Origin: Helicobacter cappadocius
GTDB taxonomy: Bacteria; Campylobacterota; Campylobacteria; Campylobacterales; Helicobacteraceae
Direction of reading: 5' to 3'
Assembly: GCF_030688855.1 (NCBI RefSeq)
Contig: NZ_JAUYZK010000001.1
Location: forward strand, 186,001 to 250,000
Length of the DNA: 64,000 nt
Positions 47,355-57,284 of this stretch are shown in pieces; within the stretch, counting starts at the first letter, position 1; every line of letters begins with the position of its first letter. Both the position numbers and the translations under genes were made by a program. The notes beneath the pieces were generated by a model, which had not been told where the DNA came from, did not search any database, and was given only the letters and a program-made list of their open reading frames with translations.

Positions 47355-48317
47355 GTGGATTTCAGTAATATTGCCAAAAAAGTTCTTGAAGATGAAGCTA
47401 AGGAACTCAATCATTTAGCTTCAAAATGTAAGGATATCCAGTGGGACAAAATTGTTGATATGATTGTTGCCGCAAGGGGAAAGTTGATCGTTTGCGGGGT
47501 TGGAAAGAGTGGTTTGATAGGACAAAAAATATCAGCTACACTTTCAAGCACGGGAACTCCTAGCTTCTTTCTTCATCCTACAGAAGCGATGCATGGAGAT
47601 TTAGGAGCAGTAAGCAAAGAAGACATTGTTTTGGCTATCAGTTATAGTGGCGAAAGCGAAGAGCTTGTTGCGATTATGCCTCATTTAAAGAGGCTTAGTG
47701 GTGGTCTTATCACGATGAGCAAGAGTATAAATAGCTCTATTTCAAGACTTGGAGACTATTTTATTCCTCTTGAAATATCTCAAGAGGCTTGTCCTTTGGG
47801 TATAGCTCCTACAAGTTCGACAACTCTGACATTGGCATTGGGAGATGCCCTTTCTGTTTGTTTGATGGAAAAAAGAGGATTCAAGAAGAGTGATTTTGCT
47901 TCTTATCATCCAGGAGGAAGTCTAGGAAAAAAACTTTTTGTAAAGCTCAACGATTTGATGCAAACACAGAATTTGCCAATTATCAATGCAGAAATCACTC
48001 TTAAAGAAGCTGTTATTAAAATGACTGAATCAAGATTGGGAAATGCAATCATTGCACAAGATGGAAAATTACTCGCAGTGCTTAGCGATGGCGATTTGCG
48101 TCGAGCGATGATGCGAGAAGATTTTAATTTCAATCATCCTGTGATATCTTATGCTTGTAAAAACCCAAAATATTGCGATAACCCAAATTTATTAGCAGTA
48201 CAGGCATTGAAATATATTGAAGATAACAAAATCCAATTTTTGGTCGTCACTGATGAGGATAAAACAATAAGAGGTGCTATTCATCTGCATACTCTTATTA
48301 GTGCAGGGATTGAATAG
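47355..48317 (+). CDS. kdsD: Arabinose-5-phosphate isomerase (KdsD/KpsF)
   Basis: KdsD makes arabinose 5-phosphate for the Kdo of lipopolysaccharide. The 320-residue protein has a SIS domain (GVGKSGLIGQKISATLSSTG, SYSGESEE) and two C-terminal CBS motifs. I chose the GTG at 47355 since AAGGAG (47344-47349) is five bases before it; a GTG two codons earlier overlaps that site. It follows rnj by nine bases. Confidence 0.93.
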   Translation: MDFSNIAKKVLEDEAKELNHLASKCKDIQWDKIVDMIVAARGKLIVCGVGKSGLIGQKISATLSSTGTPSFFLHPTEAMHGDLGAVSKEDIVLAISYSGESEELVAIMPHLKRLSGGLITMSKSINSSISRLGDYFIPLEISQEACPLGIAPTSSTTLTLALGDALSVCLMEKRGFKKSDFASYHPGGSLGKKLFVKLNDLMQTQNLPIINAEITLKEAVIKMTESRLGNAIIAQDGKLLAVLSDGDLRRAMMREDFNFNHPVISYACKNPKYCDNPNLLAVQALKYIEDNKIQFLVVTDEDKTIRGAIHLHTLISAGIE

Positions 48318-48326
48318 GAATATAAA

Positions 48327-48566
48327 ATGTTTGAAAAAATTGATGAAATTTTTAGAAATGTAGAATCTATTAGAGATGAAATCCAGATACTGTTAAATAT
48401 GGCAAATATTACTCTAGTGGATTATATTATGATAAAAAGGGGATCGCAGGATATGCCAGAGGGCTTAAGTATGTCTTTGTTTTCTCAAATAAATGAACAA
48501 ATTGACGATCTCAAAAAACAAATCGATGCACTTAATAAACTCAAAAGACAACTACTAGTTTTTTGA
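48327..48566 (+). CDS. Small coiled-coil protein after kdsD
   Basis: The 79-residue protein is charged and helical, with a C-terminal coiled coil (INEQIDDLKKQIDALNKLKR). It sits nine bases after kdsD in the rsmA-rnj-kdsD unit and has no membrane segment. I do not recognise it beyond a conserved-hypothetical look. Confidence 0.65.
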   Translation: MFEKIDEIFRNVESIRDEIQILLNMANITLVDYIMIKRGSQDMPEGLSMSLFSQINEQIDDLKKQIDALNKLKRQLLVF

Positions 48567-48580
48567 AATTCAAATTTCAA
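48563..48580. terminator. Small hairpin between convergent genes
   Basis: TTGAAAT and ATTTCAA form a 7-bp stem with a TCAA loop at the convergence of the 79-residue gene and the efflux outer-membrane gene. It is weak but well placed. Confidence 0.4.
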
Positions 48581-48596
48581 CATCTCTTTTGAGGTA

Positions 48597-50021
48597 TTAT
48601 TTTGCATTTTTCTTCTCTTTTTTGCCCTCTTTTGGTAATTTCACTTCTTCAATATTAAACCCACTTCCAAGCGATTGATATAAATTGATAAGCGATTCGA
48701 TGTAAGCAGTTTTTAAGGTGATAATTTGTCCTTCAAGATCAAGCAAGGAACGTTCTGCATCTACAACTTCCAAATATGAAGAATATCCATCTTTATAGCG
48801 ACCTTTTGCGTATTGCAATGTCTTTAGAGCAGCTTTGTGTTCTTCTTGCAGTGAAAGCTGTTGATCTTTGAGCCATTCAATACTAGCTTGAGCATTTTTT
48901 ACTTCTTTGTAAGCATTTAGGACAATTTTTTTATAAGTGTATGCAGCTTCATCCCTTTTTGCATTTGCAACCGCAAACTCACCTTTGAGTTTTCCTCCTT
49001 GAAAAAGAGGGGCTAAGATACTTGCTCCAATAGCTCCTGTGAATATATGTCCTGCTGTGTCAAAAAAGTCAGTAAAAGCTGCTACACCTAGATTAGCAAT
49101 TAGATTAAAATCAGGTAAAAAATTTGCTCTAGCTTTTGCCAAAGCCTCACTACTGGCGGCAAGTTCAAATTCAGCATAGGCTATATCAGGTCTATTTCTC
49201 AATATTGAAGAAGGAATCTTTTTTGGCAAAATAGGTTCGTTGATCTGATTGAGGCTTTTGAGTGTTTTGAGCTCTTTTGCATTTATGCCGGTAAGCTCTT
49301 CTAGTGTATTTTGAGTTTTTTCTATGCTTAGTTTTGTTGGGGCAATTTGAGCTTTTGTCGCTTCGTATTGGATTTTTGCTTGTTGTTCATCATATTGGCT
49401 GCTATAGCCTGTTTTTGACTTGCTTTGAGCGATATCTAATTCAATAGCACGGGCTTTTAAAGTATTTTGGAGTATGGAAAGCTTGTCTTTAAGTGCGATA
49501 AGATTGATATAGGTTTTTGCCACCGAAGCATCAAGAGAGATCTTTGTGGCGATAGATTGAGCTATTATTGCCTGGGCTTGATAAGCTTTATTTTTGCGTT
49601 CTTTTTTGTTTTTTCCAAAGAAATCAAAATCATAAGAGATATTTAGGGTTGGATCTATCATTCCAATAGGTGTGCTAAATCCAAAAACTGGGGTGAGCAT
49701 ATTTTGTGTGTATTGCGGACTCATTGTTATATTTACACTTGGATAAAGCGTTGATTTTGCAATTTTTAATATTCCCATTGCCTGTTGTATTCTTGTTTGT
49801 GCTATTTGAAGATCGCTATTATATTCTCTTGCTTTTTGGAGGATAAATATAAGATTAGGATCATTAAAGTTTTTCCACCAGTTTTTTTGCACTTGTTGTT
49901 CTGAAGTTTCTTCTAATGCAAGAGTTATTTTGCTATCTTTTGGCAGTTCTGAAATTTTTGGCACACATCCAATGAATAAAATACCAAAACTAGCTATATA
50001 AAAAGCATTGCTCCATCGCAT
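48597..50021 (-). CDS. Outer-membrane efflux lipoprotein (NodT/TolC family)
   Basis: The 474-residue protein has a lipoprotein signal (FGILFIGC, lipidated Cys near residue 18) and the two-fold repeat of TolC-type helical channels: ARTRIQQ-like first half and YAKGRYKDGYSSYLEVVDAERSLL in the second. It forms the outer-membrane duct of the three-part pump with the next two genes. It is the last gene of the operon, three bases after the adaptor. Substrates are unknown. Confidence 0.92.
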   Translation of the reverse strand: MRWSNAFYIASFGILFIGCVPKISELPKDSKITLALEETSEQQVQKNWWKNFNDPNLIFILQKAREYNSDLQIAQTRIQQAMGILKIAKSTLYPSVNITMSPQYTQNMLTPVFGFSTPIGMIDPTLNISYDFDFFGKNKKERKNKAYQAQAIIAQSIATKISLDASVAKTYINLIALKDKLSILQNTLKARAIELDIAQSKSKTGYSSQYDEQQAKIQYEATKAQIAPTKLSIEKTQNTLEELTGINAKELKTLKSLNQINEPILPKKIPSSILRNRPDIAYAEFELAASSEALAKARANFLPDFNLIANLGVAAFTDFFDTAGHIFTGAIGASILAPLFQGGKLKGEFAVANAKRDEAAYTYKKIVLNAYKEVKNAQASIEWLKDQQLSLQEEHKAALKTLQYAKGRYKDGYSSYLEVVDAERSLLDLEGQIITLKTAYIESLINLYQSLGSGFNIEEVKLPKEGKKEKKNAK

Positions 50022-50024
50022 TTT

Positions 50025-51086
50025 TTAGTCCTTTTGGGTATGGATGGTTGCTATGACGCTCATACCAGCTTTTAGATCCTTAAAATGTGAATCATTGGGA
50101 TCGATTTCTATGCGCACAGGGATGCGTTGAATGATTTTTATAAAATTTCCTGTAGCATTATTCACTCTTATAGAACTAAATTCGCTTCCTGTAGCTGGAG
50201 ATATTCTTTCTACCCTACCTTGCAGGACTGCTCCACCCAATGCATCTACGCTGAAGGTTACTTTTTGTCCAATATGTACATCTTGCATTTTGGTTTCTTT
50301 TATGTTAGCTTCTACCCACTTCAGATTAGGTATCAAAAATGTAAGAGGAGTGCCTTGCGTGACAGCTTGACCGATTCTTGCACCAATTTGCCCAAGCGTA
50401 CCATCTACGGGGGCTTTAATTAATGAATATTCAAGATTGATTTGAGCTAGTTCTAAAAGTGCCTCTGCTCTTTTAACATCTGCTTGGAGTGCAGCTTTGC
50501 TAATTTTGTATGCTTGAAGTTCTTCAATGGCTTTTTGATATTGAGCTTCAGATTCAGCAAGCGCGTATTGAGCTTTTTTGAGAGCTGTTTGTGTATCTTC
50601 ATACTCTCTAGCACTTAATGATCCTTTTTTGACAAGTTTTGACACACGGTTATTCTGACTTTTTGCATTTTCAAGAGTTGCTTTATCTGCATCGATAATT
50701 GCTTTTTTTTCATTTACTACAGCTTCTCTTAATCGATAATTTTGATCATAGGTATCAAGAGAAGCTTGCACACTTTGTAAATTTGCTTCGGCTTCATTGA
50801 CTTTTTGGACAAATATTCGTCTATCTATTTGCAAGATAGGTTCCCCTGCTTTTACTGAAGTGAAATCATGCACGTATATGTCTGTAACATATCCACTTAC
50901 TCTTGGAGAAAGAAGCGTTGTTTTTGCTTGTATGTATGCATCATCGGTGCTCACAACTCCTCGAAAAAAAGGTGGTAATTCCCAAGCATACAAGATGGAT
51001 AAAACCCCACATATAACAACGATAATGCTGATAAATGTTGCAATGAGTTGAGGTTTTTTAGGTGTCCAAGATTTCAAATAAGGCAT
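50025..51086 (-). CDS. HlyD/EmrA-type membrane-fusion adaptor
   Basis: The 353-residue periplasmic adaptor has one N-terminal membrane helix, two biotinyl-lipoyl halves (VSTDDAYIQAKTTLLSPRVSG and YSLIKAPVDGTLGQIGARIGQ) around a long coiled coil (about 90-200). VSTDDAY is the EmrA-type signature. It joins the MFS pump to the outer-membrane duct. It lies between the other two genes on the same strand. Confidence 0.94.
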   Translation of the reverse strand: MPYLKSWTPKKPQLIATFISIIVVICGVLSILYAWELPPFFRGVVSTDDAYIQAKTTLLSPRVSGYVTDIYVHDFTSVKAGEPILQIDRRIFVQKVNEAEANLQSVQASLDTYDQNYRLREAVVNEKKAIIDADKATLENAKSQNNRVSKLVKKGSLSAREYEDTQTALKKAQYALAESEAQYQKAIEELQAYKISKAALQADVKRAEALLELAQINLEYSLIKAPVDGTLGQIGARIGQAVTQGTPLTFLIPNLKWVEANIKETKMQDVHIGQKVTFSVDALGGAVLQGRVERISPATGSEFSSIRVNNATGNFIKIIQRIPVRIEIDPNDSHFKDLKAGMSVIATIHTQKD

Positions 51087-51105
51087 AGGTATTCCTTTTT
51101 ATGGA

Positions 51106-52782
51106 TTAAAAATGTGCATCATAACTTCTTCCTTCCTGAAGACGTCGTTTTTCTAGCTCATCTAAGAAGGTTTTAGTTTTAAGATTTGCAATAGCAGTCC
51201 TACGACCAAGTATCGCAAGTTCTCTATCAACAGCTGTTTTCTTTCCAACTGCAAAATATAGCCAATGTAAAACCAAAAACAAAAAGATTCCAATTGCCAT
51301 ATAACCAACGATTGAAAATAGATCGCTATAGGCCATTACACCTGCTTGTTTGGTGATTTCAGTAACAAAGTCAGGGTTTGTGCTGATTGCAGGATTTGTA
51401 TCTGGAGCATGATTGATGATATCTTGAAGTCTACTAGCAGTGCGCACTTTGATAAAAGTAGTTACCAATGCAGAACCCAATTGACCAAAAACACTTTGAG
51501 AAAAACTAAAAATAGCGATGAAAGTCAATACATATCCACCTCCTCTTGGAAGTGAAACAACAATTCCTTCAGCAAACAAAGGTCCTATAAAAAATACACT
51601 TGCTGCAGCAATCAGGAATTGAGGAATATAGAGTTGATTTGGAGTGATTTGTGGAGATAGGTTTGTAGAGGCAAAAGAGCCAACAATAAGCATTGCAAAA
51701 GAGATAATCAAAATAATAGAAGTGCGTTTGTATCCCATCATTGCTATACAAGAGACACCACCAAACAAAGCTCCCAAGGCTACGATTCCATAGTAGTTTG
51801 CGAGTTGATAATCTGTATATCCTAAAACATTTCTGAATAATCCTGTTGCACCTGTAGTTTGTTCGGTTAGGCACATCCTAGCAAAAGCACCAGCAAGAGC
51901 AAGTTTGAATACTTGAAGTGTGCCTACAAAAGAGAAATTTATGAGTGGCCTTACCCTATTTATTTCAATCAGAAAAAATCCTACAATACAGACTATTCCG
52001 ATACATATTCCATACGCAATCCAAGGCTTATCCCACCAAATAATATTTCCAACACTGAAGATCAAGCAAAAAGTTGCGGTCCCTATAGCGTATAGAGCGA
52101 GGGAGGGAATATCTTTGATTGAAAAGGCTTTGCCTAGTTGAGAAGGAGGGAGTTCAATGAGCAAATACGCTGCTAATACAAATAAGGTTGTTCCCATATC
52201 AATATATGCAACCAAGTGAGCATCTTCGCCTAGCATCAAAAAAGGATCTAACCACCTTGCAAATGGAGAACCCACCTGCATAAGACCAACACTCACACAC
52301 ATTACGAGGTAAGTTTTCGTTTTTGGAAGCATTTGCATGGCATAATAAGCACAAAAGGTAGATAGACCACTGCCTACAAGTCCATTGAGAAATCGACTGA
52401 ACGCATAGATGTAAAAACTATCACTAAACATCTGGATAATATGGGCAATACATAAGATCATTACCACACCACCAAAAAAAATCCTCATTCCAAATTGCTG
52501 ACGCATTTTGAAAAGCACCACACTTGTCCAAGCATAGCCCATATAATAACAAGCTGTTAAAATCGCACCTTCTGCTGGAGTGATACCTAGATAGCCCTGA
52601 ATTTGATTGATATTAGCGATTGTGAGATTGTTTTGCAGTCCTGCTGCAAATAAGGCAACTATCCACCCTATCGCATAAACAAGTTTTATTTTTGTAGGAA
52701 GCTCTGGTCTTGCTACAGATCCCCAAAAAGAAGGCATTTCGTTGGGTTTGAGCACCTCATTTAAATTCTGGGTTCTTGGCAT
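51106..52782 (-). CDS. MFS drug-efflux transporter, DHA2/EmrB family
   Basis: The 558-residue protein has 14 predicted membrane spans, characteristic of DHA2 pumps. The N-terminus up to KIKLVYAIGWIVALF is cytoplasmic. It lacks the strictest MFS consensus words but has the FLNGLVGSGLSTFCAYYAMQ region of motif C style. It should export drugs or bile-like compounds with the adaptor and duct. It is the first gene of the operon. Confidence 0.85.
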   Translation of the reverse strand: MPRTQNLNEVLKPNEMPSFWGSVARPELPTKIKLVYAIGWIVALFAAGLQNNLTIANINQIQGYLGITPAEGAILTACYYMGYAWTSVVLFKMRQQFGMRIFFGGVVMILCIAHIIQMFSDSFYIYAFSRFLNGLVGSGLSTFCAYYAMQMLPKTKTYLVMCVSVGLMQVGSPFARWLDPFLMLGEDAHLVAYIDMGTTLFVLAAYLLIELPPSQLGKAFSIKDIPSLALYAIGTATFCLIFSVGNIIWWDKPWIAYGICIGIVCIVGFFLIEINRVRPLINFSFVGTLQVFKLALAGAFARMCLTEQTTGATGLFRNVLGYTDYQLANYYGIVALGALFGGVSCIAMMGYKRTSIILIISFAMLIVGSFASTNLSPQITPNQLYIPQFLIAAASVFFIGPLFAEGIVVSLPRGGGYVLTFIAIFSFSQSVFGQLGSALVTTFIKVRTASRLQDIINHAPDTNPAISTNPDFVTEITKQAGVMAYSDLFSIVGYMAIGIFLFLVLHWLYFAVGKKTAVDRELAILGRRTAIANLKTKTFLDELEKRRLQEGRSYDAHF

Positions 52783-53145
52783 ATATTCCCCTGATTTAAG
52801 AGTTTTTCGTATATTTTCAAAATATTAATTGCACTATCAATGAATTAGAATTGGCACTTCAAGTCGATTTGGACATACTTTAGATTTTTTTATGTTTTTA
52901 GGACTTTAGTTAGATCGTTTATTCTAAATCAAAGAAGAAAATCTGTCTGATTTATGACAAAACAGAATAAAACTTGCAATTTTGTTTGCATTATACATCT
53001 TTTTTATTAAATCAATGTATTATCTTCTGATGTTGCTTTTTCAAGTAAGTCAAACGGAGACTTAAAGATACTTTATTGTTTTGGTGCTTGGCTTTGACTA
53101 GATATGATGCTAGATCAAAGTTTTATTACAATTTAATCACTAAAA
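52783..53145. other. 363-base gap with a hairpin but no ORF
   Basis: Upstream of the efflux operon and downstream of the methyltransferase gene. I see no ORF with a ribosome site. It must hold the efflux promoter. A strong hairpin lies near its right end, and TATACA at 52992-52997 is a weak plus-strand -10 candidate. Confidence 0.5.
53092..53127 (+). terminator. Hairpin with T-run on the plus strand
   Basis: CTTTGACTAG (53092-53101) pairs with CTAGATCAAAG (53110-53120), one bulged A, 8-base loop, followed by TTTTATT. On the plus strand it is a good Rho-independent terminator with no gene upstream of it. On the minus strand it is a plain hairpin after the methyltransferase stop. Confidence 0.5.
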
Positions 53146-55446
53146 TCAATTAAATAAACTCATAGAAGCACTTTTAAAAACATAATTTCCTTCTTGAGTG
53201 AGAATAGAAACCTCTTCGAGAATATCTTTTATGAGTTCTTTGCTGGGTGTTACTCCATTTTTTAGTAAAGGTATCACTTCTAGGCATATGTCATCAAAAG
53301 TTATTTTTGTGTTTTGTCTTTGTGCTTTTTTTAAAAAAGAAACAATAAAATATTTTGCTCGTGTTTCTATGGATATGTTGTGGCTTTTAAATTTAGAACC
53401 TTTTTTGATGTGATATTTTTGAGTCTCTTTATCATAATCATAGTTTTCATTGATGATGGGAGTGAGAGTTTCAAATTTATTTCCAAGTTCGTGTAAAAAA
53501 CCCATTTCAAGACCCGTAATAGTCAGCTCTCCATAGATTTCTTCTAGGGTTGCTCCATTTTCTTTTGCGATCAAAGCTTCGATATGATTAAATATTAGAT
53601 CGTAATCATCGCCTAGTGATTCTTTGGCGAGAGTTTTTGGATTTTCTACTTTTTTAAAGTGCATTATGAGTTGTCCGCTTAGGACGGTAAATGGGTTTTG
53701 AACCTTTTTAAAACTCGATTGACCATTGCTCTGTCTGATGCTACCTATGTACTCAAATCCGATTTCTTCAGCGTACTCTACGATAGTTTGCCAAAGCTGT
53801 GGGCTTTGATGTTGGAATACAAAGCTCATCCAGCGATTGAATTTTAGCACTCGATACATTTCTTTGAGACCTTGTTTTATTAAATCATAATACTCTTGAG
53901 TGCTTTTATTGAGACTACCTTTTTCAATACATTCTTTTTCTAGTAGGGTTTTATCTACAGGGAAATCTAGCCAAGCATTCCACATAGTTGATAAATCTAA
54001 ATAAGGGATTTTAGCTCCATAAGGTGGATCTGTATAGATATAATCAACACTGTTAGATTCTATTTCTTTGAGATTAGTGGCATCTCCTTGAATGAATTTA
54101 GATTTTGGGAGCATTTGATAGAAATGAGGAGAATTTTGAAGTTCTCTTTTTCCACTGATAATCCTCTGAAGTTTGCGTCTAAAGGTTTCAGAAATATTAA
54201 AAGGAGTTGATATTTCAGTTTTTGCTATTCTGTATCTATAATAATTAAAAATGCCACATACTCCACCACTTCCTTTTCTTTTTTCTGTTTCGTGGAAAGT
54301 TTTATTGCACATTGTAATTGTGTTAACAAGTGCAAGGAGTAGAGATAGTTTAATATTTTCTCCTTTTGTTTTTAGAATTTCTCCACGAAGTAGAGCTAAT
54401 TCTATAATCTGAGAAGGGGTAAAAATATCTCTTAGAGTAGCGACATCACTACCTTTGGGTAGTATTTCGTCTTTGGGTATCCATAGGGTTTTCTTATGCC
54501 CCCCCCCCATAGAGTTTTTAGCTTGAATGTTAGAAGGATAATAGGAAGCATTTTTTAGCATCTCTTTAGCTTCTTTATCATTTTTTGGAGTGATTTTTTC
54601 AAAATTTTTCAATACCATCTCGCCTATTTCGTAAAGTTCGCTTAGATTTACCTCTGTGCTTAGTGCAGTTGCCATAAAGACTGATAGAGGGTTGAGATCG
54701 ATATGAATTCCCACTCTGCCTTTCATCATCGCTTCTATCGCACTCACTCCACTACCTCCAAAGCTATCTAGCACAACATCGCCTTCTTGAGTAAAATTAA
54801 GAATATGATTTTGCACAATATCCCAGCTTTGACGAGTGAAATAAGCTAGACAACCAAAGTGCCTCTTGGCTTTTTGTTTTTGAGGTTTTATTGCCTTTGG
54901 TAGGCTTCTATTTAGATACCATTCATCATCTCTATTGGCATCTTCTTTTATTTTTTGAATTTGTGATTCTGTATTGTTTGTGATATAACTTTTTAGGGTG
55001 TCAAATTTAGTTTCTAATTCATTTTTTAAATCAATCTCTAAAATTAACTCTTGACCTATTGAAGTAAATAGCGTAAATTCTTTTCCATTACATAAGGCAT
55101 AATAGGGAGCTTTGATCTCTGCATTGATGGCATAATAAAAAGCTTGTTGAGGGTGATTGCCATTTTTGATGTTTTCAGTTGGAGCTTTTGCATCTAAAAC
55201 ACAAATGGGTTTATTCTCTACATAAAGAATATAATCAGGAATCAGTATTCTATCTTGACCTATTTTGGTATTTGAGCCTAAAATTGTAGGTGATTTTATG
55301 CTTAAGGAAGTCTTAAAGCTTAGTGTTTTGTTTCCCTTAAGATCAAATTCAAAATCTAGTTCTTTTAATAGTGGATCAATAATTTCTCTACGAACAGAAT
55401 CCTCTTTAAAGTCTTTTTCATCTACATAATCAAGATTTATATTCAC
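53146..55446 (-). CDS. Nuclease-methyltransferase fusion, phase-variable (poly-G tract)
   Basis: The 766-residue protein looks like a one-chain restriction-modification enzyme. Residues 1 to about 140 resemble the HsdR N-terminal PD-(D/E)xK domain, with Pro70-Asp71 and Asp85-Ala-Lys87 (ICVLDAKAP). The methyltransferase has motif I in DSFGGSG (227-233) and the catalytic TDPPYG (472-477). The rest may hold target recognition. Residues 313-316 (MGGG) are encoded by ATG plus a run totalling ten G (54499-54508), in frame here. Eleven G gives a stop two codons later; nine G gives one about 20 codons on. Either would lose DPPY. It lies 26 bases after ilvD. Confidence 0.85.
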   Translation of the reverse strand: MNINLDYVDEKDFKEDSVRREIIDPLLKELDFEFDLKGNKTLSFKTSLSIKSPTILGSNTKIGQDRILIPDYILYVENKPICVLDAKAPTENIKNGNHPQQAFYYAINAEIKAPYYALCNGKEFTLFTSIGQELILEIDLKNELETKFDTLKSYITNNTESQIQKIKEDANRDDEWYLNRSLPKAIKPQKQKAKRHFGCLAYFTRQSWDIVQNHILNFTQEGDVVLDSFGGSGVSAIEAMMKGRVGIHIDLNPLSVFMATALSTEVNLSELYEIGEMVLKNFEKITPKNDKEAKEMLKNASYYPSNIQAKNSMGGGHKKTLWIPKDEILPKGSDVATLRDIFTPSQIIELALLRGEILKTKGENIKLSLLLALVNTITMCNKTFHETEKRKGSGGVCGIFNYYRYRIAKTEISTPFNISETFRRKLQRIISGKRELQNSPHFYQMLPKSKFIQGDATNLKEIESNSVDYIYTDPPYGAKIPYLDLSTMWNAWLDFPVDKTLLEKECIEKGSLNKSTQEYYDLIKQGLKEMYRVLKFNRWMSFVFQHQSPQLWQTIVEYAEEIGFEYIGSIRQSNGQSSFKKVQNPFTVLSGQLIMHFKKVENPKTLAKESLGDDYDLIFNHIEALIAKENGATLEEIYGELTITGLEMGFLHELGNKFETLTPIINENYDYDKETQKYHIKKGSKFKSHNISIETRAKYFIVSFLKKAQRQNTKITFDDICLEVIPLLKNGVTPSKELIKDILEEVSILTQEGNYVFKSASMSLFN
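54499..54508 (-). repeat. Ten-G homopolymer tract inside the methyltransferase gene
   Basis: Ten C on the plus strand, ten G in the coding sense. This is the typical length of a slipped-strand phase switch in Helicobacter and Campylobacter. The assembled length is the ON frame. Confidence 0.9.
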
Positions 55447-55471
55447 TTGTTGCCCTTTGCTAATCCTAATA

Positions 55472-57160
55472 TTAAAGCTCTGTCTTCAGCATCGCACCAT
55501 TACTTGCATTGCTTACTAATAGGGCATAGCGTTTGAGCCATTTGCCTTCAATTTCTTTGCGTTTAGGCTGCCATTTTTGCTTTCGATCCTTAAGGATATC
55601 TTCGCTTACTAACAATTCTAAGATTCCATTATTCACATCGATTTTTATTTTATCTCCATTTTCTACAAGTGCTATCACTCCTCCTTCTGCTGCCTCTGGA
55701 CTTACATGACCGATACAAGCCCCTCTTGTAGCTCCACTAAATCTTCCATCTGTTACTAAGGCTACAGATTCTCCTAGACCCATTCCCATTATTAGGCTTG
55801 TAGGGCTTAGCATTTCTGGCATACCTGGTCCGCCTTTTGGTCCTTCATAGCGGATAATGACAACATCTCCAGATTTTACTTTGCCTGTAGAAATTCCTGC
55901 TATCGCTTCATCTTGGGAGTCAAAAACCACTGCAGATCCAGTGAAATTTTTCATCTCTTCTGCCATTGCTCCAGCTTTGATAACCGCTCCTTCTTGAGCT
56001 AGATTTCCATAAAGTATTTTTAACCCCCCTGTTTGAGAATAGGCATTTTCATTTGTGTGAATGATGGTAGTATCTGTGATAGATGCGTTTTTGATCCGTT
56101 CTAGCATACTCTCACCTGTAATAGTGAGGGTATCATAGATAACTCCCCCTCTTTTATTCACTTCTTTCATAACAGCACCCACGCCTCCAGCACGATTGAT
56201 ATCTTCCATAAATACATTATTAACTGCAGGAGCTATTTTAGTGAGGTGAGAGACATTTTTTGCGATTTCATTGATATTTTTGAGACTGAAATCCACATCT
56301 GCTTCTTTTGCAATCGCCAACATATGTAGGACAGTATTTGTGCTACCTCCCATTGCCATATCTACAACAAAAGCATTGTGAATGGCTTTGTCATTGAGAA
56401 TATTTTTCATTTTAAATTTTTCAGTTTTTGCTTTATCTAGAGCAATCTCAACTATCTTTCTAGCAGCTATTCGTAAGAGTTCTTCTCGTTCTTTTGTAAG
56501 TGCTGGAATAGTTCCATTTCCTGGAAGTGCAATACCCATAGCTTCACATAAAGTATTCATTGAATTTGCAGTGAACATACCACTACAGCTTCCTCCACTT
56601 GGACAAGCTTTGCACTCAATTTCATAGAGCTTGTCCTCACTGATTTTTTTAGCCTCATAAGCACCTACAGCTTCAAATACCTGCGAGAGACCAATACGAC
56701 TACCATCACTAAGCGTTCCTGCAAGCATAGGTCCTCCACTCACAAATATAGTCGGCACATTCACTCTAAGTGCTCCCATAACCATACCTGGAACGATTTT
56801 GTCACAGTTGGGGATGCAAACCATTGCATCGAGTTTGTGAGCATTCATAACAGTTTCTATGCAGTCTGCGATAAGCTCTCTACTAGGCAAACTATAGAGC
56901 ATTCCGCTATGCCCCATCGCTATGCCATCATCTACCCCGATTGTATTGAATTCAAAGGGAACACCCCCAGCCTTTCTGATTTCTTCTTTTACAATTTTGC
57001 TATATTCAGGTAGGAAATAGTGTCCAGGTATGATGTCAATATAGCTATTTGCTATTCCGATAAATGGTTTATCAAAATCTTCATCTTTGAGTCCCACGCC
57101 TCTAAGTAGGCTTCTATGAGGAGTTCTTGAGTGTCCTTTTTTGATGGTATCGCTTCGCAT
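55472..57160 (-). CDS. ilvD: Dihydroxy-acid dehydratase
   Basis: IlvD is the iron-sulphur dehydratase of valine and isoleucine synthesis, a step after IlvBH. The 562-residue protein has the cluster Cys in [12 protein letters not shown] and [18 protein letters not shown], and the C-terminal GRFSGATRG. It is separate from ilvBH but completes a nearby set. It diverges from glmS. Confidence 0.96.
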   Translation of the reverse strand: MRSDTIKKGHSRTPHRSLLRGVGLKDEDFDKPFIGIANSYIDIIPGHYFLPEYSKIVKEEIRKAGGVPFEFNTIGVDDGIAMGHSGMLYSLPSRELIADCIETVMNAHKLDAMVCIPNCDKIVPGMVMGALRVNVPTIFVSGGPMLAGTLSDGSRIGLSQVFEAVGAYEAKKISEDKLYEIECKACPSGGSCSGMFTANSMNTLCEAMGIALPGNGTIPALTKEREELLRIAARKIVEIALDKAKTEKFKMKNILNDKAIHNAFVVDMAMGGSTNTVLHMLAIAKEADVDFSLKNINEIAKNVSHLTKIAPAVNNVFMEDINRAGGVGAVMKEVNKRGGVIYDTLTITGESMLERIKNASITDTTIIHTNENAYSQTGGLKILYGNLAQEGAVIKAGAMAEEMKNFTGSAVVFDSQDEAIAGISTGKVKSGDVVIIRYEGPKGGPGMPEMLSPTSLIMGMGLGESVALVTDGRFSGATRGACIGHVSPEAAEGGVIALVENGDKIKIDVNNGILELLVSEDILKDRKQKWQPKRKEIEGKWLKRYALLVSNASNGAMLKTEL

Positions 57161-57284
57161 TTTCTATCCTTTTATAGTGTATAGATATTATTATACTTAA
57201 AAAGATTTCTATTTTTTAACAAATCTTTCGCATTCAAGAGAGTTTATTGTAAAATGCTAGATATTGAATTATCGGAGGTTTTGA

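Noticed and set aside
57161-57284. A glmS ribozyme upstream of glmS
   Set aside because: That element is known from Gram-positive bacteria, and I see none of its conserved core here.
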